Under the pieces are notes generated by a model. It searched no databases. It was not told where the DNA came from and saw only the letters and a list, made by a program, of their open reading frames with translations. DNA of 34,846 nt from Acetomicrobium sp. S15 = DSM 107314 (lineage in GTDB: Bacteria > Synergistota > Synergistia > Synergistales > Thermosynergistaceae), in the NCBI RefSeq assembly GCF_016125955.1, contig NZ_JADEVE010000028.1:1-34846 (forward strand), given 5' to 3'. Below are positions 22,320-30,813 of the stretch, piece after piece; within the stretch, counting starts at the first letter, position 1, and the number at the start of each line of letters is the position of its first letter. Made by a program: the position numbers and the translations under genes.

Positions 22320-22865
22320 GTGACAAATCAGGCCAATTCTTCAAAGAAAAAGAAGGTTGAAGGACAAGATGAAAAAGGGTCAACCCGGAGCTTCTTAGGG
22401 GGCTCTGCGTTGACCCTCCTATTTGAGAGATTCTTGGTGTCGAGCTTCTTATTTAGCTTAATTTTAGTATTTGTTCAAGTTATTATGAGATATATTTTTA
22501 ACTATTCCCTATCTTGGAGTGAGGAACTTGCGCGTTATATATTCGTTTGGCAAAGCTGGTTAGGTTTTTGTCTTGCGCTTAAACATGGAAAGCACATTCG
22601 AATAGATGTGGTAAGCCATCGGTTGAGCCCAAGGTTGAAAATAGTTTTCGAGACAATAGCTTGGTCGTTGAGTTTAATAATGGTTTTATTTTTGGTTATA
22701 AATGGGTTTAAACTCCTCCGCTTATTGGCATCACGCGGTCAGGTTTCTCCAGCTCTAAGAATGCCGATGAGTTATGCATATGCGGCTGTGCCAGTTTCTT
22801 GTTTATTAGGAAGCGTGCTCATTGTTGTGTATATTATAAGTCTCTTCACGTCTCGGAAGGGGTAA
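22320..22865 (+). CDS. dctQ: TRAP transporter small permease subunit, DctQ family
   Basis: A 181-residue membrane protein with four hydrophobic segments. A polar, lysine-rich N-terminal tail of about 30 residues precedes the first. The family signature lies after helix 1: VQVIMRYIFNYSLSWSEEL (about 53-71), then ARYIFVWQSWLG and the KHGKHIRIDVV segment. The C-terminal SPALRMPMSYAYAAVP segment is also typical. The start is GTG at 22320 with only a weak AAGG upstream, so the N-terminal tail is less certain than the rest. Base composition here is strongly A+T-biased. The gene lies between dctP and dctM. Confidence 0.92.
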   Translation: MTNQANSSKKKKVEGQDEKGSTRSFLGGSALTLLFERFLVSSFLFSLILVFVQVIMRYIFNYSLSWSEELARYIFVWQSWLGFCLALKHGKHIRIDVVSHRLSPRLKIVFETIAWSLSLIMVLFLVINGFKLLRLLASRGQVSPALRMPMSYAYAAVPVSCLLGSVLIVVYIISLFTSRKG

Positions 22866-22870
22866 GAATA

Positions 22871-24154
22871 ATGGTTGAAGCTGCCCTGCTTTTTGGAAGT
22901 CTCATTGTGTTCATCTTTCTTGGTGTGCCAATTGGTATTGCCATCGGTTTAGCAACGCTGTTCAACCTTACATTTATAAGTGACTTGAATCCAATAATAA
23001 TCACGCAGAATGCGTTTGCGGGAATTGACTCATTTCCTTTGTTGGCAATTCCATTTTTTATACTGGCAGGTACTGTGATGCAAACTGGTGGAATCGCTCG
23101 TCGTTTGTTAAACTTAGGAAGTGCTTTAATAGGAACTGTTACCGGTGGGCTTGCCATGATTACTGTGATAACATCCATGTTTTTTGCTGCGCTCTCGGGA
23201 TCGGCTTTGGCCACAGTCTCTGCCGTAGGATCGTTTATGATACCTGACATGAAAGAAAAAGGATACGATGAAAGTTTTGCTGCTGCAATCACCGCAGCGG
23301 CGGGGACTATAGGTGTAATTATTCCACCGAGCATTCCATTCGTGATTTATGGAGTAGTGACTGGTACTTCTGTTGGCGACCTGTTTCTTGCCGGAATTTT
23401 TCCAGGCATATTGATAGGAATTGGGCTGATGATTACAAGTTATGTTATCTCAAAAAAGAGGGGATATGTAGGTCAGGAGATAAATGTAAGCTTTAACAAA
23501 GTTATGAAGGCACTATTTGATGCAAAATGGGCAATTATGGTTCCATTAATAATTCTTGGAGGCATTTATGCAGGTATTTTTACACCTACAGAAGCTGCTG
23601 TTGTAGCTTCGGTGTATAGTATTTTGATTAGTGCTTTTGTTTATCATGAATTGACTTTAAATTCTTTATATAAGGCATTTTTAGAAGCTTTTATGGTGAA
23701 TGGTATAATAGTTTTTATAGTTGGTCTTTCAACATCTTTTGCATCTTACTTGAGCATGCAACAGATTCCAATTAAGATGAGTGAGGCACTTCTTACTTTA
23801 ACAAGTAATAAATTTATTATATTGGCCTTGACAAATGCTATTCTTCTGCTAGTTGGTTGTTTTGTCGATAATATTCCAGCCACTATTATTTTATCTCCTA
23901 TATTTCTCCCAATAGTCACCAAATTTGGCATAACTCCGATACAGTTTGGCATTATAATTACTTATAACTTAGCGATAGGATTTATTACACCTCCATATGG
24001 ACAAAATCTATTTGTGGCTTCGGCTATAGGAGGAGTTTCAATTGGGAAAATCTTTCGTGGCATAATCCCATTCTTATTTAGTATGATTATAATATTAATG
24101 CTTCTTACATTTGTTCCATGGTTTTCTGTCGGAATTTTACGTCTATTGCAGTAA
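22871..24154 (+). CDS. dctM: TRAP transporter large permease subunit, DctM family
   Basis: A 427-residue permease with about twelve hydrophobic segments, the usual DctM length. Marks of the family are FLGVPIGIAIGLATL (about 15-29), DSFPLLAIPFFILAG near 52-66, SGSALATVSAVGSFMIPDM, AAAGTIGVIIPPSIPFVIYG (about 142-161), ILGGIYAGIFTPTEAAVVAS (about 229-248) and a late GFITPPYGQNLFV segment. It uses an ion gradient to import the solute delivered by DctP. The start is the ATG at 22871, with GGAAGGGG upstream. A longer frame opening at 22799 overlaps dctQ and lacks a ribosome-binding site. Codon use is A+T-rich like dctQ, and an aminotransferase gene follows 39 bases later. Confidence 0.94.
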   Translation: MVEAALLFGSLIVFIFLGVPIGIAIGLATLFNLTFISDLNPIIITQNAFAGIDSFPLLAIPFFILAGTVMQTGGIARRLLNLGSALIGTVTGGLAMITVITSMFFAALSGSALATVSAVGSFMIPDMKEKGYDESFAAAITAAAGTIGVIIPPSIPFVIYGVVTGTSVGDLFLAGIFPGILIGIGLMITSYVISKKRGYVGQEINVSFNKVMKALFDAKWAIMVPLIILGGIYAGIFTPTEAAVVASVYSILISAFVYHELTLNSLYKAFLEAFMVNGIIVFIVGLSTSFASYLSMQQIPIKMSEALLTLTSNKFIILALTNAILLLVGCFVDNIPATIILSPIFLPIVTKFGITPIQFGIIITYNLAIGFITPPYGQNLFVASAIGGVSIGKIFRGIIPFLFSMIIILMLLTFVPWFSVGILRLLQ

Positions 24155-24193
24155 TGGTTTGTGTTAGCATAACAATAAACGGAGGTGCTAATT

Positions 24194-25480
24194 ATGGAAG
24201 GTCAAAAATTACTGGAAGACGCAAGGAAACATTTATCACCAGCTTTATCTAAGACAACGCAGTTGGTAATGGAACGTGGGGAAGGTCCATACGTATATAC
24301 ATCTGAGGGAAAGCGATATCTGGATTTTGTCTCAGGGATTGCGGTATGCAGCCTTGGGCATTGCCATCCAAAGATAGTGGAAGCGGCTAAGAAGCAGGTA
24401 GAGAAATTGATACATGGATCGTTCAATCTTGGGTATTATCCTTCTGCTCTCGAGTTGGCTATAAAACTGGCTGAGGTGACTCCGGGCAATCTCGACATGT
24501 TCTTCTTCTCCAACTCTGGTGCTGAAGCTGTAGAGGGCGCCTTGAAGCTAGCCCGATGGAATACTCGTAAGCCGGTCTTTATCGCATATAAGGGTTCGTT
24601 CCATGGGCGCACCTTCGGAGCTTTGTCAATGACTGCTTCCAATGCCTCTTATCGGGAGCGGTATGCGCCGTTTTTGCCAACTGTATACCACATGCCTTAC
24701 CCTTACTGCTTCAGATGCCCCTACAATGCCAAGCCTGAAATGTGCGACCTCGAATGCTTCAAGGAGTATGACAGGCTCTTTCACTACGTCACTACCCCTT
24801 CCGACGTAGCAGCGATTTTGATCGAACCTGTGCAGGGAGAGGGTGGATACATAGTACCGCCGGTGAGGTATATTAAGGCGCTCAAGGACTTGTGTGAGAA
24901 AAATGAGATCCTGCTCATATTCGACGAAGTGCAGACGGGCTTTGGGCGGACGGGAAAGATGTTCGCAACTGAACACTTCGGTGTTGTACCTGACATAATG
25001 TGCCTGGGCAAAGCTATAGCGTCGGGATTTCCGCTGTCTGCAGTGGCGGCAAGTTCGGAGTTAATGGGGAACTGGGCACCAGGAGCTCACGGAGGTACAT
25101 TTGGAGCCAACCCGGTGAGCTGTGCCGCTGCTGTTGCTACCCTTGATGTCTTTAAGGAGGAAAAAGTGCTCGAAAATTGTGTGCGCGTGGGCAAATACTT
25201 CAAAGAGAAGCTCGATGGACTTAAAGTAAAATATCCGCTGATAGGAGACGTGCGAGGCCTGGGAATGATGCTAGCGGTGGAAATCGTAGACGGAAGAGGA
25301 AACCCTAATCCCGATGCCACAAAGAAGATAACCGAATTCTGTTTCGAGAACGGGCTCCTTTTCTTCATTTGCGGCACTTATAAAAATTGCATAAGGTTTA
25401 TGACATCGCTTAATATCGGTGAGGAAATAATCGACGAAGGTCTTGGTATTTTCGAAAAAGCATTGGCAAGCGTAGTTTGA
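24194..25480 (+). CDS. Class III PLP aminotransferase (GABA/omega-amino-acid transaminase type) or related racemase
   Basis: A 428-residue fold-type I PLP enzyme of class III. Features are SNSGAEAVEGALKLAR (106-121), GSFHGRTFGAL (134-144), the FDEVQTGFGRTG segment (243-254) and the Schiff-base lysine K273 in LGKAIASGFPLS. An inserted cysteine motif C172-x2-C175-x8-C184-x3-C188, in the context PYCFRCPYN, is shared by archaeal and anaerobic-bacterial members of this family, some of which are amino-acid racemases rather than transaminases. The substrate is therefore open: GABA, a beta-amino acid, ornithine or an L/D pair. The start is the ATG at 24194, with GGAGGTG upstream. It sits between dctM and a sodium/solute symporter but is less A+T-rich than the Dct genes, so the block is mosaic. 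Confidence 0.88.
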   Translation: MEGQKLLEDARKHLSPALSKTTQLVMERGEGPYVYTSEGKRYLDFVSGIAVCSLGHCHPKIVEAAKKQVEKLIHGSFNLGYYPSALELAIKLAEVTPGNLDMFFFSNSGAEAVEGALKLARWNTRKPVFIAYKGSFHGRTFGALSMTASNASYRERYAPFLPTVYHMPYPYCFRCPYNAKPEMCDLECFKEYDRLFHYVTTPSDVAAILIEPVQGEGGYIVPPVRYIKALKDLCEKNEILLIFDEVQTGFGRTGKMFATEHFGVVPDIMCLGKAIASGFPLSAVAASSELMGNWAPGAHGGTFGANPVSCAAAVATLDVFKEEKVLENCVRVGKYFKEKLDGLKVKYPLIGDVRGLGMMLAVEIVDGRGNPNPDATKKITEFCFENGLLFFICGTYKNCIRFMTSLNIGEEIIDEGLGIFEKALASVV

Positions 25481-25570
25481 TTTTTTTTTATTGATAATAC
25501 ATGTCGGAATCGTTTGAGACAAAGGGGTAAACGTAGACAAAGGTAGGTGTTGTTCAGCGAAGGGGGGAAC

Positions 25571-25597
25571 ATGAAACGAACGGAATACATGCTATAG
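25571..25597 (+). other. Tiny leader reading frame or frameshifted start of the symporter
   Basis: ATG at 25571, preceded by a run of G, reads MKRTEYML and then stops at 25595-25597. The symporter frame runs past it with the codons for IDIG just before its ATG at 25606. One extra base after the second ATG (25589-25591) would fuse the two as MKRTEYM-x-IDIGMIAFYF, a natural symporter N-terminus. It is either a frameshift or a short coupling peptide. Confidence 0.35.
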
Positions 25598-25605
25598 ATA
25601 TTGGG

Positions 25606-27000
25606 ATGATAGCTTTTTATTTTGTAATTGTCCTGGTCATAGGAATGTATGCTAGTAAGAAGGTTCGAAACTTCGACGATATCTCTGTAGCTGGTCGGCG
25701 ATTTGGCACCTTTTCTGCAGCAGTGGGGAGCGCCTCGAATGTCGCTGGTGGTGCTAGTACCGTAGGCACCGCAGCCGATGGTTTCAAGATTGGGCTGTCT
25801 GGTGGTTGGTTTGGCGTCGCGACGGCCCTTGCTGGTCCAGTGACGGCATGGTTTATGGGTATTGTAAAGAAGGTAGCGGATAGACATCGATTTGTCACGG
25901 TGGGGGATTTTCTTGGCTACAGATATTCCAAATCCGCTAAAGTAATTGCCGGCGCAGTGAACGGGATTTCTTACGCTGGTTTCGTTGCTGGTCAGGCAGT
26001 TACGTTAGGTGCGGTTCTTTCCTCTGTTATAGGTTGGGACTTTAATGCGAGCATAGCGGTTGGTTCTTTGGTTTGTATCGGATATACAATAGCTGGAGGT
26101 CTTCCTGCGGCGGTTTATACCGATTATCTTCAGTTGACAACAATATGGCTGGGTATGGCTGTAGTTGGATTACCTGTGGCGTTGGGCATGGTCGGAGGGT
26201 TTGGGGCCTTAGTTACCTCTCTGCCAGCCGAGTTCTTTGATATCGGGCGAGTGGGAGTAGGCTCCGTGCTTGGAGTTTTGATTCCCACAGCCCTTTCCAG
26301 TTTTGTTCTTCAGGCAGCTTACGCATATGCAATTTGTACCAGGAACCCATCTATGGCCGTAAAGGCGCGCTATCTCCAAAGCGGCCTTTATATAGTGCCA
26401 ACCCTTGCTGCCTTATTGATAGGAGTGTGCGGGCTTGTTTACTTTGGGAGTTTGGATAACCCGTCTCAGGTCTTGCCTAAGATGATCTTGGAGATATTTC
26501 CATCGGGCGTTGCTGGTTTGGTTTTAGCGGCAGTGCCGGCAGCCACGATGAGCACATTTGATACCTGTCTTACCTGCTCGGTAAGTTCTTTTGTGCAAGA
26601 CGTTTATAAGCCGTTGATTAACGCCAATCCATCTGAAAGACATACGCTGATAGTAACGCGCGTACTGATGGTAGTTGTCGGTTTGTTTGCCATGCTCGTT
26701 GCAATGGCTTTTCCACGCATCATCCCGCTTATCCTGTGGGGTTACGCATTTGGCGTGGGGGCTCTGTTGGCGCCTACTCTTGCAGCGTTCTTCTGGCCTC
26801 GTGCCACTAATGGAGGTGCCTTGGCTGCCATGCTTGTCGGTGGCCTGACGCAGCTTAGCTTGACTATATGGAAAGTCCTACCTGCCGCTATTCCTCCAGT
26901 ACTCGTCAGCCTGCCGATTTCTGCGATAGTTCTATTTGCGGTCTCTATGATAACCCAACCTCCCGACCCAAAGGTTATAGATGGAATGAGGTGGAAATGA
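25606..27000 (+). CDS. Sodium/solute symporter (SSS family)
   Basis: A 464-residue membrane protein with about twelve to thirteen hydrophobic segments and the SSS layout. The opening IAFYFVIVLVIGMYASKKVRNFDDISVAGR fits in outline. A glycine-rich SNVAGGASTVG segment, FVTVGDFLGYRYSKSAKV near 97-114, YTIAGGLPAAVYTDYLQ near 159-175 and AAVPAATMSTFDTCLTCSVSS near 308-328 are the conserved cores. The last one and the TDYLQ motif are linked to sodium coupling in this family. The solute is unknown. The ATG at 25606 has no clear ribosome-binding site, and an upstream strong site serves an out-of-frame 8-codon frame, so the N-terminus may be a few residues short. It follows the aminotransferase and precedes the amidohydrolase. 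Confidence 0.88.
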   Translation: MIAFYFVIVLVIGMYASKKVRNFDDISVAGRRFGTFSAAVGSASNVAGGASTVGTAADGFKIGLSGGWFGVATALAGPVTAWFMGIVKKVADRHRFVTVGDFLGYRYSKSAKVIAGAVNGISYAGFVAGQAVTLGAVLSSVIGWDFNASIAVGSLVCIGYTIAGGLPAAVYTDYLQLTTIWLGMAVVGLPVALGMVGGFGALVTSLPAEFFDIGRVGVGSVLGVLIPTALSSFVLQAAYAYAICTRNPSMAVKARYLQSGLYIVPTLAALLIGVCGLVYFGSLDNPSQVLPKMILEIFPSGVAGLVLAAVPAATMSTFDTCLTCSVSSFVQDVYKPLINANPSERHTLIVTRVLMVVVGLFAMLVAMAFPRIIPLILWGYAFGVGALLAPTLAAFFWPRATNGGALAAMLVGGLTQLSLTIWKVLPAAIPPVLVSLPISAIVLFAVSMITQPPDPKVIDGMRWK

Positions 27001-27046
27001 GGGGTCTGGCACAGAAGCGAAGGGGGTGAAGGAGAGGTTGTCACAG

Positions 27047-28600
27047 ATGTATCTGGATATCTTAATCACAGGTGGCAAGATTATAACCCTTGATCCCAAC
27101 AAACCTGAGGCTGCCGCAGTGGGTATAAAGGATGACACGATAGCCCTGGTTGAGGATTCAGCCCAGAGTTTGCACGAAGCTATGCCCGTTGCCAAGCACA
27201 TCGACCTCCGAGGTGCTGTCTTGCTGCCTGGTTTTATCGATACCCATGTTCACTTGTTGAATACCGGTATCTATCAACTCCTCGGCGTGGATTGCACAGT
27301 TGCCTTAACCATAACCGAGGTTTTGGAGCATATATCCAAGAAGGCCAACGCCATCCACACAGGAGATTGGATCTTAGGATATGGATTTGATCATGAGAAA
27401 ATTAAAGAAAGGCGCTATCCCACAGCGAATGAACTTAGCGAGGCTGCCCCTTATAACCCTGTCTTTGTCCAAAGGCGGGATGGTCATTCTGCTGCCTTAA
27501 ATTGGGAAGCGATGAAGCTGTTTAAGATCTCGGCTGGACAACCTGGAGTTGACACGGATGAGAGCGGTCGTGCCATTGGTGTGGTGAGGGGAATGGCCAA
27601 CACCAAGGTAATCGAGAAGCTTAATCGGATTTTGGTGACACCTTCACTATGTGAGCGTGCGTATTCCACTGCGGCTCTTGAGGCGTTAAAAGTAGGGCTT
27701 ACAACTGTACATGCACTCGTAGGTGGCAAACAGACAGATCTTAGCACTTCGTGGCTCATAGAAAATGGGTTAACTCTTCCAGTTAGAACTGTAGTATATG
27801 ATGAGACTACCGATGTCGACAGGGTGAAAGCAGAAGGATTGAACCGAATTGGTGGTTGTTTGCTCATCGACGGCTCTGTTGGTAGCTGGACCGCAGCGTT
27901 GTATGAGCCGTATAGCGACAATCCATCTTCTTCAGGCGTGTTGTATTGGGACGATGATTGCCTCTTCCAATTTATACACAAGGCTCATCAGGAAGGTCTC
28001 CAAGTCAGCATGCACGCTATAGGCGAGCGCGCTATAGATCAGCTTTTATCCGCTTATGAAAAAGCAATAAAAAAGAGCCCCAGGTGGGATCATCGACATC
28101 GCGTGGAGCACTTCTTGTTTCCTACATGGGAGGCGGTAGACAAAGCTGCTGAGCTTGGGTTAGTTCTGGCGATGCAGCCAGCGTTCGAATACTTTTGGGG
28201 CGGGGTAGGCAACATGTATGGTTCTCGGTTGGGTCCGGAGCGAGTGACCAGGACTAAACCAATTCGCACTGCACTGCAAAAGGGCATACGCGTGGCTGGA
28301 GGTTCAGATAGCTACGTAACTCCGATGTGGCCATTGCTGGGCATACATGCCACAGTTAATCACCCTAACGATGCTCAAAGAATTTCGGTCTTGCAGGCTA
28401 TTGAGCTATTTACCACAAATGCGGCCTACGCTGCTTTTGAAGAGGATAAAAAAGGCATGATAAAAAGGGGTTATTTGGCTGATTTTGTAATATTGGCGGA
28501 AGACCCAAGGGTCATACCATCTGCCAAAATAAAGGATATAAGTGTATTAATGACCATTGTAGGCGGCAAGCTTGTCTACTCTGCATGTCATTTTAGGTAA
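27047..28600 (+). CDS. Amidohydrolase, YtcJ-like (amidohydro_3 family)
   Basis: A 517-residue metal-dependent hydrolase. A small beta-sandwich N-terminus (DILITGGKIITLDP) comes first. The TIM barrel carries THVHL (66-70) with the HxH metal pair, then MHAIGERAID with another histidine, HRVEH and a late GGSDSYVTPMWP with the catalytic aspartate. The end rejoins the sandwich with KRGYLADFVILAEDP. This matches YtcJ-type enzymes, which hydrolyse N-acyl or N-formyl amide bonds, though many members have no known substrate. The start is ATG at 27047, because AAGGAGAGG lies 9 bases upstream; a GTG at 27026 would coincide with another G-rich stretch but adds a weakly supported leader. Its place between two symporters, near an aminotransferase, suggests use of an imported amide or acylated amine. 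Confidence 0.88.
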   Translation: MYLDILITGGKIITLDPNKPEAAAVGIKDDTIALVEDSAQSLHEAMPVAKHIDLRGAVLLPGFIDTHVHLLNTGIYQLLGVDCTVALTITEVLEHISKKANAIHTGDWILGYGFDHEKIKERRYPTANELSEAAPYNPVFVQRRDGHSAALNWEAMKLFKISAGQPGVDTDESGRAIGVVRGMANTKVIEKLNRILVTPSLCERAYSTAALEALKVGLTTVHALVGGKQTDLSTSWLIENGLTLPVRTVVYDETTDVDRVKAEGLNRIGGCLLIDGSVGSWTAALYEPYSDNPSSSGVLYWDDDCLFQFIHKAHQEGLQVSMHAIGERAIDQLLSAYEKAIKKSPRWDHRHRVEHFLFPTWEAVDKAAELGLVLAMQPAFEYFWGGVGNMYGSRLGPERVTRTKPIRTALQKGIRVAGGSDSYVTPMWPLLGIHATVNHPNDAQRISVLQAIELFTTNAAYAAFEEDKKGMIKRGYLADFVILAEDPRVIPSAKIKDISVLMTIVGGKLVYSACHFR

Positions 28601-28712
28601 CATATTGCTATAAACAGCCTATAATGATCAATGACTATATTGGTAGCAAATAAGCTATGATAATTTGTTAATTGCTGTATTTTAACAAAATATAATAAGG
28701 AGGTTTGAAACA

Positions 28713-28919
28713 ATGAGCACAATTGCATCCAGAAAAACCAGAAGTAAGGTGTTAATAGCTATTATTATTCTTGTAGTCATTCAAGGTAATTTCTTACCTC
28801 CATATCTGCCTAACTTTATTGTTTTTGGCTGGATTCCTTTTCAATTGTTGAATTATTGGCTTTACGCAGTAGAGCTTTCTGTTTTAGGTTGGCTGTTGGC
28901 AAGGCAGATAATAAGATAG
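28713..28919 (+). CDS. Small membrane protein, DUF3311-like, symporter partner
   Basis: A 68-residue protein with a basic N-terminus and two hydrophobic segments (about 13-26 and 46-63). A proline-containing loop with LPPYLPNF lies between them, and the end is basic. Tiny proteins of this shape (DUF3311 and relatives) are commonly encoded directly before sodium/solute symporters. The AAGGAGG 9-16 bases upstream of the ATG at 28713 is a strong start signal. The next gene begins 35 bases after its stop. Assignment to DUF3311 rests on size, topology and position. Whether it stabilises or modulates the symporter is not known. Confidence 0.75.
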   Translation: MSTIASRKTRSKVLIAIIILVVIQGNFLPPYLPNFIVFGWIPFQLLNYWLYAVELSVLGWLLARQIIR

Positions 28920-28954
28920 TCCTTTTGAGAAGCGATACAAAGGAGATGATCGTT

Positions 28955-30445
28955 ATGGGTCGCGGCGTTTGGGTTTTGGTTGGATTGGGAATCTATGTCG
29001 TTGGCGTTATTTGGCTGTCTGAAGTTGCTCACAAGAGAGCGCAAGCCACTACCGAAGATTATTTTGTCGCAGGCAGAAGTGTCCCAACGCTCATGATGAT
29101 AGGCACGATTGCTCTTTCCATATGGAGTGCCTTGGCGTTTTACGGATGGCCTGGGGCAACTTATCGTGCGGGCATAGGGTATCTTGCCGGTGCAGCGGGT
29201 GGTTGTGTGATGGGTATTTGGGCGGTTCTAATAATGTATAAGCTTTGGTTATTGGGTAAACAATATGGTTATGTGACCCCTGGGGATTTTATGTCTGATC
29301 GTTATTACTCTCCACTTTTTAGATGGATAACATCTTTAATATGTGTAATTTTTATAGTGCCTTACATCTCTGCTCAGATAATTGGAGCATCGTCAGGCAT
29401 TGAAGTCGCGAGTGCTGGTTCTGTCAGTTTTTGGCTTGCTGCTGGAATACTATCTATTATTTTGATATGGCACGTTCTTTGGGGTGGCGCCAGGTCCATT
29501 GCCTTTGCTGACACGCTCGCTGGCTTTGCGGGTGTGTTTATTACAGTGACAATGATATGGTTTGTGCTTTCGGCAAATTTCCAGGGTGGATTACAAGAGG
29601 TTGCTTCTAAGGTCATGTCTCACTCACCTGAGGTGCTGTCTCATTCAGGCATTTATGCAAGCGGCGTTGGTGTACTTGGAATATCTGTAAGTGCCGGGGT
29701 GGCTATTATAGCATGGCCCCATATTTTCGTCAGATCTTATTTTGCATTTTCAAAACAAACCTTTAGAGTAATGGCATGGGTATTCCCATTACTTGAAATG
29801 TTTATGTTTTCGTGTTTTGTAATTCAAGGTTCTTATTTAGGACGGGCATTATATGGGCCTGGTCTTGACTCGAGGACTTCGGACATTCTGCTTCCAAAAA
29901 TGGTTAGCGAATATTCTCCATTTTTGTTTTCCATTTTAGTAGTAATAGGCGTATATGCTTATGCGATGTCGACAGCTGATTCTCAGCTTCTTGTGTCGAG
30001 CTCAATTCTTCAAAAAGACATCTACGATCAATTAAAGCCTGGAGCAAGCGAAAACGAGCGCCTGCGATTCGCAAGAATATGGATATTGGTGATGATGTTG
30101 GTAGTGCTACTTGTAGTCACCTTTAGGCCTGCCTTGTTGGTAAATTATGCATATGCGTTTTCGTCTCCTGCGTTCGCCCAATTACTTCCTCCTCTATTGG
30201 GTGGCCTTTATTGGCAAAGGGCCACGAAAGAAGGGGCCATAGCGGGTACAGTTATTGGCTTAGTTGCTGTATTGGTGACTCAATTTGTAAGAAATCCCGT
30301 TCCAATAGTACATCCTGTTTTGTGGGGGTTATTGCTCAATATTTGTGCATATATGTTGGTCAGTTGCGCAACACCGCCGCCGCCTCGGGAAGTAATAGAA
30401 AAAATACATATCTTCTTGGACAAGAAAATATGGGAAGAAGGTTAA
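28955..30445 (+). CDS. Sodium/solute symporter (SSS family), second copy
   Basis: A 496-residue membrane protein with about thirteen hydrophobic segments. The N-terminal region reads TTEDYFVAGRSVPTLMM, the hallmark after helix 1. The YVTPGDFMSDRYYSPLFRW segment (about 105-123), a GGARSIAFADTLAG core and YAYAMSTADSQLLVSSSILQKDIYD (about 330-355, quoted in outline) are conserved. It is only distantly similar to the symporter at 25606, so this is not a recent tandem copy. The ATG at 28955 has AAGGAG 9 bases upstream; the ATG at 28946 lies directly on that site. Its base use is A+T-rich like the DctQM genes. It forms a pair with the small membrane protein before it. The solute is unknown. Confidence 0.88.
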   Translation: MGRGVWVLVGLGIYVVGVIWLSEVAHKRAQATTEDYFVAGRSVPTLMMIGTIALSIWSALAFYGWPGATYRAGIGYLAGAAGGCVMGIWAVLIMYKLWLLGKQYGYVTPGDFMSDRYYSPLFRWITSLICVIFIVPYISAQIIGASSGIEVASAGSVSFWLAAGILSIILIWHVLWGGARSIAFADTLAGFAGVFITVTMIWFVLSANFQGGLQEVASKVMSHSPEVLSHSGIYASGVGVLGISVSAGVAIIAWPHIFVRSYFAFSKQTFRVMAWVFPLLEMFMFSCFVIQGSYLGRALYGPGLDSRTSDILLPKMVSEYSPFLFSILVVIGVYAYAMSTADSQLLVSSSILQKDIYDQLKPGASENERLRFARIWILVMMLVVLLVVTFRPALLVNYAYAFSSPAFAQLLPPLLGGLYWQRATKEGAIAGTVIGLVAVLVTQFVRNPVPIVHPVLWGLLLNICAYMLVSCATPPPPREVIEKIHIFLDKKIWEEG

Positions 30446-30813
30446 AGTTACTTGAGTAGAATGACAGACTGACTACATACTTAAATAGTGAATAAGATTT
30501 TAGACATCCCATTTCCCTAAATTTATCTCTGGATGATGCTTATAGATTGTTAAGCACAACCTGCGATTTGCGCATCTCTTAAATCGTTAATGAGAATGGC
30601 AGTTCTATGCATTGTTGTGCCCAAGAGCATAATGGTTACCCTTCTTAGCCACAGCTGATCGACTGAGCTGTGGCTAAGTTTGGAAATGGCTCGATAACTC
30701 TAAATTGATATTTCGTATTAATAATCTCTCAGGAGCTTGGGCATTGACTGGACGGCAGACGTGAGGTATTTTAACTGAACCAAAATAGGACACGAACGGG
30801 AGGGGTGGAGCAA
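30446..30813. other. Gene-free interval of about 370 bases before the TAXI receptor
   Basis: This is A+T-rich up to the hairpin at 30644-30678, with no gene, tRNA or repeat that I recognise. After the hairpin a TTGATA at 30705-30710 and TAATAAT at 30718-30724 are too close to form a standard promoter. A ribosome-binding site (GGGAGGGG) near 30798-30805 belongs to the receptor gene. It may be the right edge of the accessory block. Confidence 0.5.
30644..30678. terminator. Perfect 13-base-pair hairpin, possible terminator
   Basis: CTTAGCCACAGCT (30644-30656) pairs without mismatch with AGCTGTGGCTAAG (30666-30678) around a 9-base loop. Only TTT follows, so termination would be weak, and it lies about 200 bases past the symporter stop. 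It could also be an operator for the receptor gene downstream. Confidence 0.45.

Noticed and set aside
28691-28696. Perfect TATAAT just before the small DUF3311-like gene
   Set aside because: It abuts the ribosome-binding site, so transcription from it would begin at or past that site. No well-spaced -35 box was found.
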